Source: an uncultured Clostridia bacterium
GTDB lineage: Bacteria > Bacillota > Clostridia > TANB77 > CAG-508
DNA: 48,211 nucleotides
Direction of reading: 5' to 3'
Assembly: GCA_934168365.1 (NCBI GenBank)
Contig: CAKPNJ010000009.1
Location: forward strand, 1 to 48,211
The position numbers and the translations under genes are program-made. Shown here one piece after another: positions 16,352 to 23,824 of the stretch; within the stretch, counting starts at the first letter, position 1; each line of letters begins with the position of its first letter. The notes below the pieces were generated by a model. That model worked only from the letters and a program-made list of their open reading frames with translations. It was not told where the DNA came from and did no database searches.

Positions 16352-17299
16352 ATGACTTTAGATAATATTTTAGAACAAATAAATAAAGCAGAAAAAATAG
16401 TAATATTGACACATGAAAATCCAGATGGAGACGCAATGGGTAGTAGTTTAGCAATGTATCAAGCATTAAAGAACTATGGTAAAAATCCAGATATAATAAT
16501 TCCAGAGCATCCAAGAGCATTTAACTGTTTACCATGTATTGATGAAATCAAAACAGAAAGTGATATAGATCAATATGATTTAGCAATATCACTAGACTGT
16601 GCATCTATAAAAATGTTAAATGGATTTGCTAAATACTTTGAAAATGCAAAAGTTAAAGTATGTATAGATCATCACGGAACAAACACAATGTTTGGAGACC
16701 ATAACTATGTAAATCCAGATGCACCAGCATGTGCACAAATACTATTAGTAATTTTAGAATACTTTGGTATAGAGATTACTAAAGAAATTGGAACATGTAT
16801 ATTAACAGGAATTATAACAGATACAGGTGGCTTTAAATATCAAGGAGTTACAGCTGAAACTTTTGAATTTGTTGCATGGCTTTTAAATAAAGGAGTTAAT
16901 GTATCAAAAGTATATCACCAAGTGTTACAAACAAAAACAAAGCCAAACTTTGAATTACATAGAATTGCAAATAATAGAATAGAATTTTTGGCAGATGGAA
17001 AAATTGCATATACATATATAACCAAAGAAGATGAAGAAAAAGTACATGCTGAGAGTGGAGACCATGAGGGAATTGTTGAAATAGGTAGAGATGTTGAAGG
17101 AGTTGAAGTTTCAATATTTATACGTCAAACAGAAAAAGGTTGTAAAATATCACTTCGTTCTAATGAATATGTAAATGTATCAGATGCTTGTGTGGTATTT
17201 GGCGGTGGAGGACACCCGAGAGCAGCAGGTTGTACAATCCAAGGAACTATAGAACAAGCAAAAGAAAAAGTAATAAAAGAAGTAATGAGATTACTTTAA
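16352..17299 (+). CDS. nrnA: Bifunctional oligoribonuclease / pAp phosphatase NrnA
   Basis: A 315-aa DHH-DHHA1 phosphodiesterase that degrades nano-RNAs and 3'-phosphoadenosine-5'-phosphate. The DHH metal motifs are HENPDGDAMGSS (about residues 20-31), a lone Asp in SLDCASI (about 82-88), and DHHGTNTMFGDHNYV (about 107-121). The DHHA1 domain ends with VFGGGGHPRAAGC (about 282-294), which binds substrate. It is the last gene before the terminator at 17308-17360 and the usual neighbour of truB. Here the two are separated by the repeat-protein array. Confidence 0.95.
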   Translation: MTLDNILEQINKAEKIVILTHENPDGDAMGSSLAMYQALKNYGKNPDIIIPEHPRAFNCLPCIDEIKTESDIDQYDLAISLDCASIKMLNGFAKYFENAKVKVCIDHHGTNTMFGDHNYVNPDAPACAQILLVILEYFGIEITKEIGTCILTGIITDTGGFKYQGVTAETFEFVAWLLNKGVNVSKVYHQVLQTKTKPNFELHRIANNRIEFLADGKIAYTYITKEDEEKVHAESGDHEGIVEIGRDVEGVEVSIFIRQTEKGCKISLRSNEYVNVSDACVVFGGGGHPRAAGCTIQGTIEQAKEKVIKEVMRLL

Positions 17300-17307
17300 A
17301 AAAATAT

Positions 17308-17360
17308 AAACTACAAAAGATTTTAAAATTATACTAAATCTTATTGTAGTTTTTATTTTT
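17308..17360 (+). terminator. Terminator-like hairpin after nrnA
   Basis: AAACTACA and AAGATTT pair with AAATCTT and TGTAGTTT (17308-17353) around an AT loop, followed by TTTATTTTT. It should end or attenuate transcription of the nusA operon, so the array and truB probably depend on read-through or on a promoter I cannot identify. Confidence 0.75.
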
Positions 17361-17397
17361 ACTAATTGAAAGAAGTATTTAGAAATGGAGAATCAAT

Positions 17398-19140
17398 ATG
17401 GAATATTCGGAGAAATTAAAAAAACAGGTTGTTGGATGTATTAAAAACGGTATTTCACTTGAAATTATATCAAAGGAATTAGAAATTGATATTGAAACAT
17501 TAGGCAAATGGCAAGAGGAGTTTGAAAAACAAGTTGAAATTAGTAAAGAGATAAAGAGACTTATTAAATTAAAGTATTATACAGAGGCATATAGATTAAC
17601 AGGTAAATATCCAAACAGCAGAGTTATAATGTCTCAAAGATGTGCTATTTTAATAAAACAAGGAAGGTTAGAAGAAGCAAAGGAAATAGGTGCAAGGTTT
17701 GAAAATTATGCACCAATCCAGAGTCAAATGGTAACAATAGCAATTAGCGAAGGAAGACTAGAAGACGCAAAAGCAATAGGCGCAAGGTTTAAAGATAATG
17801 CACCAATTCAAAGCCAAATGATAACAATAGCAACGCAAGAAGGAAGACTGGAAGAAGCAAAAGTGATAGGTGCAAGGTTTGAAGATTATGCATCGATCCA
17901 GAGTCAAATGGTAACAATAGCAATTAGCGAAGGAAGACTAGAAGACGCAAAAGCAATAGGCGCAAGGTTTAAAGATAATGCACCAATTCAAAGCCAAATG
18001 ATAACAATAGCAACGCAAGAAGGAAGACTGGAAGAAGCAAAAGTGATAGGTGCAAGGTTTGAAGATTATGCATCAATCCAGAGTCAAATGGTAACAATAG
18101 CAATCAGAGAGGGAAGATTAGAAGAAGCAAAAGCGATAGGTGTGAGATTTAAAAATTATGCACCAATCCAGAGTCAAATGTTAACAATAGCAATTAGAGA
18201 CAGAAGACTAGAAGACGCAAAAGCAATAGGTGCGAGGTTTGAAAATAATGTAGCAATACAAAGTCAAATGATAACAATAGCAGTACAAGAAGGAAAAATA
18301 GAAGAAGCAAAGGCAATAGGTGCGAGATTTGAAAATAATGCAGCAATTCAAAACCAAATGATAACAATAGCAATACAAGAAGGAAGACTAGAAGAAGCAA
18401 AAGCGATAGGTGCGAGATTTAAAAATTATGCACCAATCCAGAGTCAAATGATAACAATAGCAGTACAAGAAGGAAGAATAGAAGAAGCAAAGGCAATAGG
18501 TATTAGGTTTGAAAACGATGCGGCAATCCAGAGTCAAATGATAACAATAGCAATGAAAGCAGGAAGAATAGAAGAAGCAAAGGCAATAGGTGTTAGATTT
18601 GAAAACGATGCACCAATCCAAAGTCAGATGGTAACTATAGCAATGCAAGAGGGAAAATTAGAAAATGCAAAAGCAACAGGCGAAAGTTTTAAAGATTATG
18701 CACCAATACAGAGTCAAATGAAAAAAATTCAAATGCAAGAAAATAGAATAGAGGAAACTTTGGATAAAGAACCTATAACTGCAACAGAAAGAGAAAATCT
18801 ATTAAATGAAATAAAGACTAAAATTTATTATGGCAGTGTAGATGGAGAATTGCTAGAGCAAATACAACAGAGTCAAATACTTTCACAATATGAAAAAACG
18901 GTTATTTTGTTAGCAATATGTGAAAAACAAAAAATGTCAACAAGAGTTAAACAAATCGCTTCCGGATTTGAAAGTGATGACCAAATGCAAAATAAAACTA
19001 TTAAGCAAATAATGGAAAGAAATAAAAATAAAAAACCAAGAATATTCCCATGGGAATTTTACAATGATATTTTGAATTGGAAATTAGATAAAGAATTATC
19101 AGCAAAATTTGAAAAAGAAAGAGAAACAGAAGAAAGATGA
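17398..19140 (+). CDS. 30-residue helical-repeat protein A with transposase-like HTH
   Basis: I do not recognise a named family for this 580-aa protein. Residues 1-45 resemble the helix-turn-helix of IS3-type OrfA (YSEKLKKQVV, then ISLEIISKELEIDIETLGKW). A divergent repeat follows (about 59-88). Then come 12 units of exactly 30 residues (89-448), consensus GRLEEAKAIGARFEN then xAPIQSQMITIAIQE. That is two short amphipathic helices per unit, as in TPR-like solenoids but shorter than the 34 residues of TPR. A conserved C-terminal domain (about 462-580) contains YEKTVILLAICEKQKM and IFPWEFYNDILNW. There is no signal peptide. The gene ends ATGA into a truB-like remnant. It is probably a cytoplasmic scaffold or regulator; function unknown. 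Confidence 0.85.
   Translation: MEYSEKLKKQVVGCIKNGISLEIISKELEIDIETLGKWQEEFEKQVEISKEIKRLIKLKYYTEAYRLTGKYPNSRVIMSQRCAILIKQGRLEEAKEIGARFENYAPIQSQMVTIAISEGRLEDAKAIGARFKDNAPIQSQMITIATQEGRLEEAKVIGARFEDYASIQSQMVTIAISEGRLEDAKAIGARFKDNAPIQSQMITIATQEGRLEEAKVIGARFEDYASIQSQMVTIAIREGRLEEAKAIGVRFKNYAPIQSQMLTIAIRDRRLEDAKAIGARFENNVAIQSQMITIAVQEGKIEEAKAIGARFENNAAIQNQMITIAIQEGRLEEAKAIGARFKNYAPIQSQMITIAVQEGRIEEAKAIGIRFENDAAIQSQMITIAMKAGRIEEAKAIGVRFENDAPIQSQMVTIAMQEGKLENAKATGESFKDYAPIQSQMKKIQMQENRIEETLDKEPITATERENLLNEIKTKIYYGSVDGELLEQIQQSQILSQYEKTVILLAICEKQKMSTRVKQIASGFESDDQMQNKTIKQIMERNKNKKPRIFPWEFYNDILNWKLDKELSAKFEKERETEER
17662..18741 (+). repeat. Twelve tandem 90-bp coding repeats, gene A
   Basis: Twelve units of exactly 90 bp encode the 30-residue repeats with no indel between units. 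The 180-bp pair starting at 17701 recurs at 17881 almost base for base (the copies match from about 17716 and 17896 onward), which marks a recent two-unit duplication. Other units differ mainly by scattered substitutions. Confidence 0.95.
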
Positions 19141-19180
19141 ATGGAAATTTAATAGTTAATAATACCAAACTATATATTTA
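19137..19180 (+). pseudogene. Decayed copy of the truB 5' end
   Basis: Directly after gene A, the sequence ATGAATGGAAATTTAATAG, then TTAATAATACC, follows the start of the real truB at 21908 (ATGAATGGAATTTTAATTG, then TTAATAAGCC) base for base with few changes for about 40 nt, then diverges. It also reproduces the ATGA overlap with the preceding gene's stop. I read it as the scar of a tandem duplication whose breakpoint lay inside truB near codon 14. It is not a functional gene: an in-frame stop appears after 14 codons. Confidence 0.82.
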
Positions 19181-19216
19181 AAATCATAAAAGAATATTTT
19201 TTTATGGAGAAATGTT

Positions 19217-20242
19217 ATGGAATATATACAAGAAATAGAAGGACAAGCCCAGCAACTAAAAAATGTTAGCAAAGAAATAAGAAAGAAAATAAGGCTAGGA
19301 AAATTAAATGAAGCATATAGATTGACAGTTCAATATCCAAATGATTTAATTATTATATCACAAAGATGTACTATTTTAATAAAACAAGGAAGACTAGAAG
19401 AGGCCAAAATAATAGGAAAACAATTTGAAGACGATCCAATAATACAAAGTCAAATGGTAATAATAGCAATGCAAGAAGGTGACATAGAAAGGGCAAAAGC
19501 AATAGGAGAAAGATTTGAAGATAATGAAGCAGTACAAAGTCAAATGATAACAATAGCAATACAGGAAGAACGACTAGAAGATGCAAAAGCAATAGGAGAA
19601 AAATTTAAGGACAATTCAGTAATTCAAAATCAGATGATAACAATTGCAATACAAGAAGGACGACTAGAAGAAGCAAAAGCGATAGGAGCAAGATTTAAAA
19701 AATATGAACCTATTCAGAGACAAATAATGACAATAGCAATACATCAAGGAGATATAGAAAGAGCTAGAGAAATATTAAGTGAATTTGGCAATTTAAGAAG
19801 AATGAGATTGCAGTTTGAGAAAGAATTGAAAACGAGAAGAAATATACATACAAATAACCATCAAGGTGCTAGAGCGTCAACAAATAGACGATTACTAAAT
19901 CAAATAAAAACTAGACTTTATTATAATAAAATAGATGCAGAAGTGATAGAACAGATTAGCAGTAGTGAAGAATTGACTGAATATGAAAGGACAGTTATTC
20001 TATTAGCAATATGTGAAAAACAAAAAATGCCAACAAGGGCTAAACAGATTGCTTCGAAATTTGAGAGTGATGACCAAATGCAAAATAGAACTATTAAACA
20101 AATAATTGAAAGAGCCAAAAATAAAAATCCAAAAATATTTCCATGGGAATTCTATGATGGTACTTTGAAATGGGAATTAGATAAAAAGTTATCGCAAAAA
20201 TTTGAAGAAGAAAGAGAAACAGAAGAAGGATATATTAAATAG
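19217..20242 (+). CDS. 30-residue helical-repeat protein B (short, no HTH)
   Basis: A 341-aa paralogue of proteins A and C. It starts MEYIQE but lacks the transposase-like helix-turn-helix; residues 1-56 are a shorter helical leader that joins the shared EAYRLTVQYPND region. Four good 30-residue units (57-176, for example GRLEEAKAIGARFKKY) and one degenerate fifth unit follow, then a basic linker (NIHTNNHQGARASTNRR). The C-terminal domain (about 220-341) is nearly identical to that of protein C, including at DNA level. The ATG at 19217 has only ATGGAGAAA as ribosome site. It sits 76 nt after gene A and 19 nt before gene C. It is probably co-expressed with them; function unknown. Confidence 0.82.
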   Translation: MEYIQEIEGQAQQLKNVSKEIRKKIRLGKLNEAYRLTVQYPNDLIIISQRCTILIKQGRLEEAKIIGKQFEDDPIIQSQMVIIAMQEGDIERAKAIGERFEDNEAVQSQMITIAIQEERLEDAKAIGEKFKDNSVIQNQMITIAIQEGRLEEAKAIGARFKKYEPIQRQIMTIAIHQGDIERAREILSEFGNLRRMRLQFEKELKTRRNIHTNNHQGARASTNRRLLNQIKTRLYYNKIDAEVIEQISSSEELTEYERTVILLAICEKQKMPTRAKQIASKFESDDQMQNRTIKQIIERAKNKNPKIFPWEFYDGTLKWELDKKLSQKFEEERETEEGYIK

Positions 20243-20261
20243 TTAAAAATGGAGTAGCAAT

Positions 20262-21911
20262 ATGGAATATTCAGAGGAATTTAAGGAGCAGACTGCTAAA
20301 TGTATTAACAAAGGTGTTTCGATTGAAATTGTATCAAAAGAATTAGAAATTGATATTGAGACATTACATGAGTGGCAAGAAGAGTTTGAAAAACAAGTTG
20401 AAACCAGCAAAGAAATAAAGAAACTTATCAAATTAAAATATTATACAGAGGCGTATAAATTAACAGCGAAATATCCAAACAATGGAATTATAATGTCTCA
20501 AAGATGTACTATTTTGATTAGAAAGAAAAGATTTGAAGAAGCAAAAGCGATAGGCGCAAGATTTGAAGACTATGAGCAAATCCAAAGTCAAATGGTAAAA
20601 ATAGCAATACAAGAAGGGAACATTGAAAGGGCAAAAGAGATAGGAGCAAGATTTGGAAATAATGCACCAATCCAAAGCCAGATGATAACAATAGCAATAC
20701 AAGAAGGAAGACTAGGAGACGCAAAAGTAATAGGTACAAGGTTTGAAGATAATGCAATAATCCAAAGTCAAATGATAACAATCGCAATGCAAGAAGGAAA
20801 ACTAGAAGATGCAAAAGCAATAGGGTCAAGGTTTGAAGATAATGTACCAATCCAAAGTCAAATGATGACAATCGCAATACAAGAAGGAAGACTAGAAGAG
20901 GCAAAAGCAATAGGAACGAGATTTGAAGATGATTCACTAATCCAAAGTCAAATGATAACAATAGCAATACAAGAAGGAAGACTAGAAGACGCAAAAGTAA
21001 TAGATACAAGGTTTGAAGATAATGCAATAATCCAAAGTCAAATGATAACAATAGCAATACAAGAGGAAAGATTAGAAGATGCAAAAGCGATAGGTGCAAG
21101 ATTTGAAGGATGTGAGACAATCCAAAGCCAAATGATAACAATAGCAATACAAGAAGGAAGATTAGAAGAAGCAAAAGAAATAGGTGCTAGATTTGAAGAT
21201 GATGTAACAATTCAAAGTCAAATGATAACAATAGCAGTACAAGAAGGAAATTTAGAAAAAGCAAGAGTAATAGGAGCAAGGTTTGAAAACAATGCACCAA
21301 TCCAAAGCCAAATGATAACAATAGCAATACAAGAGGGAAGATTAGAAGACGCAAAAGCGATAGGTGCAAGATTTAGAGAATACTCACCAATCCAAAGTCA
21401 AATGATAACAATAGCAATACAAGAAGGAAATTTAGAAGAGGCGAAAGTAATATGTGCTAGTTTTAAAGATGATGCGCTAATACAAGATCAAATGAAAAGA
21501 ATTCAAATGCAAGAGAATAAAGGAAAGAAAAGAGTAGATGAAAACTTAATTACTATAAAAAGAAGAGAGCTGTTAAATGAAATAAGGACTAAAATCTATT
21601 ATGATAAAATTGATTCTAAGCTAATAGAACAGATTGGAAAAAGTGAAGAATTAACTGAATATGAAAGGACAGTTATTCTATTAGCAATATGTGAAAAACA
21701 AAAAATGCCAACAAGGGCTAAACAGATTGCTTCGAAATTTGAGAGTGTTGACCAAATGCAAAATAGAACTATTAAACAAATAATTGAAAGAGCCAAAAAT
21801 AAAAATCCAAAAATATTTCCATGGAAATTCTATGATGGTACTTTGAAATGGGAATTAGATAAAAAATTATCACAAAAATTTGAAGAAGAAAGAGAAACAG
21901 AAGAAAGATGA
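20262..21911 (+). CDS. 30-residue helical-repeat protein C with transposase-like HTH
   Basis: A 549-aa paralogue of protein A. Residues 1-45 give the same OrfA-like helix-turn-helix (YSEEFKEQTAK, then VSIEIVSKELEIDIETLHEW). Eleven 30-residue units occupy residues 89-418; the variable positions cluster at the helix junction (FEDN, FEDY, FGNN, FREY), while QSQMITIAIQE is nearly invariant. The C-terminal domain (about 430-549) carries YERTVILLAICEKQKM and IFPWKFYDGTLKW. The gene's TGA overlaps the truB ATG (ATGA), so the two are translationally coupled. It is soluble with no signal peptide. Function unknown; a protein- or RNA-binding solenoid is the most I can infer. Confidence 0.85.
   Translation: MEYSEEFKEQTAKCINKGVSIEIVSKELEIDIETLHEWQEEFEKQVETSKEIKKLIKLKYYTEAYKLTAKYPNNGIIMSQRCTILIRKKRFEEAKAIGARFEDYEQIQSQMVKIAIQEGNIERAKEIGARFGNNAPIQSQMITIAIQEGRLGDAKVIGTRFEDNAIIQSQMITIAMQEGKLEDAKAIGSRFEDNVPIQSQMMTIAIQEGRLEEAKAIGTRFEDDSLIQSQMITIAIQEGRLEDAKVIDTRFEDNAIIQSQMITIAIQEERLEDAKAIGARFEGCETIQSQMITIAIQEGRLEEAKEIGARFEDDVTIQSQMITIAVQEGNLEKARVIGARFENNAPIQSQMITIAIQEGRLEDAKAIGARFREYSPIQSQMITIAIQEGNLEEAKVICASFKDDALIQDQMKRIQMQENKGKKRVDENLITIKRRELLNEIRTKIYYDKIDSKLIEQIGKSEELTEYERTVILLAICEKQKMPTRAKQIASKFESVDQMQNRTIKQIIERAKNKNPKIFPWKFYDGTLKWELDKKLSQKFEEERETEER
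20526..21515 (+). repeat. Eleven tandem 90-bp coding repeats, gene C
   Basis: Eleven in-register 90-bp units, homologous to those of gene A, encode the solenoid. They are more diverged from one another than the 180-bp twin in gene A, but all keep exact 90-bp spacing. Confidence 0.93.
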
Positions 21912-22780
21912 ATGGAATTTTAATTGTTAATAAGCCAAAACAATATACATCGCATGATGTAGTGACAAAAGTTAAAAAAATATGTGAAGAAAAAGTCGGG
22001 CATACAGGTACATTGGATCCAATGGCAACTGGTGTGTTACCTCTATTATTAGGGCAAGGAACAAAGCTTTCAAAATATTTAATAAATCATAACAAAACTT
22101 ATATAGCTACAATACAGCTGGGACAAAAAACAGACACACTAGACAGTGAAGGCAATATAATAGAAGAAAAAAGTGTTAATGTATCAGCTTTTAATAAGAA
22201 AAAAATACAACAAACGCTAGAAACGTTAACAGGGAAGCAAGTACAAACTCCGCCAATGTATTCAGCGATTAAGGTAAATGGAAAAAAACTATATGAATAT
22301 GCAAGAAAAGGTGTGGAGGTAGAAATACCAAAAAGAGAAATAGAAATATATAGTATTGAATTATTGAACATAAGCGAAAAAGACAAAACAATTGAATTTA
22401 AAGTACATTGTTCAAAGGGTACATATATTAGGACATTATGTGAGACAATTGCAGAAAAACTAGAAACAATAGGCTATATGAAAGATCTTAATAGAATTCA
22501 AGTGGGGCAGTTTGAGTTAGAACAAGCAGTAACAATTGAAGATATAGAAGAAAATAAAGACAATAAAAAATTTTGGAATGAGCATGTAATAACAATGCAA
22601 AAATTCTTTGAGAATTATCCAATTACTGAATTGCAAGAGGGAAAATTAAATTTATTTTTAAACGGAGTACAGTTAACAAATAATAAGCCGGATGGGCTAT
22701 ATCAAATAAAAGTAAACAATGCTGTTATAGGTATTGGAGAAATTAGAAACAACTTATTAAAAAGAGAAATAATATACTAA
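21908..22780 (+). CDS. truB: tRNA pseudouridine(55) synthase TruB
   Basis: TruB converts U55 of tRNA to pseudouridine in the T-loop. NGILIVNKPKQYTSHDVV opens the protein, and the catalytic Asp37 lies in GTLDPMATGVLPLL. The PPMYSAIKVNGKKLYEYAR segment and CSKGTYIRTLC complete the signatures. The C-terminal PUA-like domain (about 225-290) is present. The 290-aa length is normal. Its ATG overlaps the stop of repeat gene C by 4 nt with no separate ribosome site, so translation depends on the repeat gene. In most Firmicutes truB follows nrnA or rbfA directly. Confidence 0.96.
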   Translation: MNGILIVNKPKQYTSHDVVTKVKKICEEKVGHTGTLDPMATGVLPLLLGQGTKLSKYLINHNKTYIATIQLGQKTDTLDSEGNIIEEKSVNVSAFNKKKIQQTLETLTGKQVQTPPMYSAIKVNGKKLYEYARKGVEVEIPKREIEIYSIELLNISEKDKTIEFKVHCSKGTYIRTLCETIAEKLETIGYMKDLNRIQVGQFELEQAVTIEDIEENKDNKKFWNEHVITMQKFFENYPITELQEGKLNLFLNGVQLTNNKPDGLYQIKVNNAVIGIGEIRNNLLKREIIY

Positions 22781-22808
22781 AAAAGGGGCTATAAAAAGCC
22801 TCTTTTTT
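22780..22808. terminator. Bidirectional terminator after truB
   Basis: AAAAAAGGGGCT and AGCCTCTTTTTT pair around an AT loop with T-tails on both strands. It separates truB from the converging gene at 22807-23688. Confidence 0.88.
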
Positions 22809-23688
22809 AGTAGAAATAACAATTATTAAATTCTACCTCTTGAGAATAACTTCCATCATAAATATTTTTACTATTATCCTCATTTTGCAAAGGTATTTGT
22901 AAATGTATTGGATACATATATTCTTCATTTGAGTTTGTAACAATATGAATAGTAAATGTAACTTCATTTTTTATAGAAGATAAAGGAATAGAAGCACGTT
23001 TTAATATACTACCATCAAAAGCTAATTTTTCTTCTATATTAGTAATAGTGTGATTTGTTTTAATATTTGAGTTTAAATATCTAAGAGTTATAGGCAAAAT
23101 CAAATTCTTATCAATACTAGGTTCGTATACTAGATTGTTAAGTAAAGTTTCTTTATCATCAACTATATTAAAATCAATCTTGCTTTGCTGTTCTGCAGGA
23201 TTAGTAAGGTCTTCATTAGAAATCAATCCAAAGTTTAAAATAGGAATATAACTTAAGCTTAAAGTTCCTGTGTTATTATTTGAAAAACTTATATTATCAA
23301 TATAAATTTTCGATATACTATACTTAGGCGAAGTATCAACTACCTGTAAATTAGAATTAGCTAAATTATTAGTTAAATCATTATTAACATTGTTTATACT
23401 TAAACCTAAAGCAATATCTGTATATTGACTAACATTTATATCCCACATAGCTTTTCCTTCTGTATTATTTATTCCACTTGCACTACTATAACAGTAAATT
23501 TTTGATAAAGAAAAAACGGAAGATTTGTTAGCAAAGTTAGACAGCTCATCTGTAAATTTATTTCTACCTAACCAATTTGGAATAACAAAAAATGATAATG
23601 CAATTATTACGATTAAACTACACAAAATTAGTAAAAGCCTTATCCAGTTTGCTTTAAAAAATTTCATAAAACCATTATTTTTTTTCAT
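22807..23688 (-). CDS. Membrane-anchored extracytoplasmic protein, unknown family
   Basis: I do not recognise this 293-aa protein. A basic N-terminus and one strong transmembrane helix (about residues 16-37) anchor it, leaving about 250 residues outside the membrane. That part is rich in Asn, Ser, Ile and Leu with alternating hydrophobic residues, which suggests beta-sheets. There is no Lys-Thr-Gly, HExxH or sorting motif. AGGAG precedes the ATG at 23688. It is divergent from the DUF4153 gene, with a 136-bp shared upstream region, so the two may be co-regulated. A cell-envelope role is plausible from topology only. Confidence 0.75.
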   Translation of the reverse strand: MKKNNGFMKFFKANWIRLLLILCSLIVIIALSFFVIPNWLGRNKFTDELSNFANKSSVFSLSKIYCYSSASGINNTEGKAMWDINVSQYTDIALGLSINNVNNDLTNNLANSNLQVVDTSPKYSISKIYIDNISFSNNNTGTLSLSYIPILNFGLISNEDLTNPAEQQSKIDFNIVDDKETLLNNLVYEPSIDKNLILPITLRYLNSNIKTNHTITNIEEKLAFDGSILKRASIPLSSIKNEVTFTIHIVTNSNEEYMYPIHLQIPLQNEDNSKNIYDGSYSQEVEFNNCYFY

Positions 23689-23824
23689 AAAGACTCCTAA
23701 AATATTTTATAAAATTAAGATACCATAAATTACAAAAAAAGAAAATAGTTTAGAAAAAAAACTATTGAAAAATTTGAGTGGTTATAATATTATAAACATA
23801 AATAATTGAAAAAGGGGAAATATT

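Noticed and set aside
18194..18648. Leu/Tyr-rich minus-strand frames across the repeat genes, and similar ones at 20460-21369
   Set aside because: They are mirror images of the 90-bp repeats; periodic coding on one strand automatically opens periodic frames on the other.
17662..21515. Regular repeats as a possible CRISPR array
   Set aside because: Units are contiguous 90-bp in-frame coding repeats with no unique spacers, and no cas genes are nearby.
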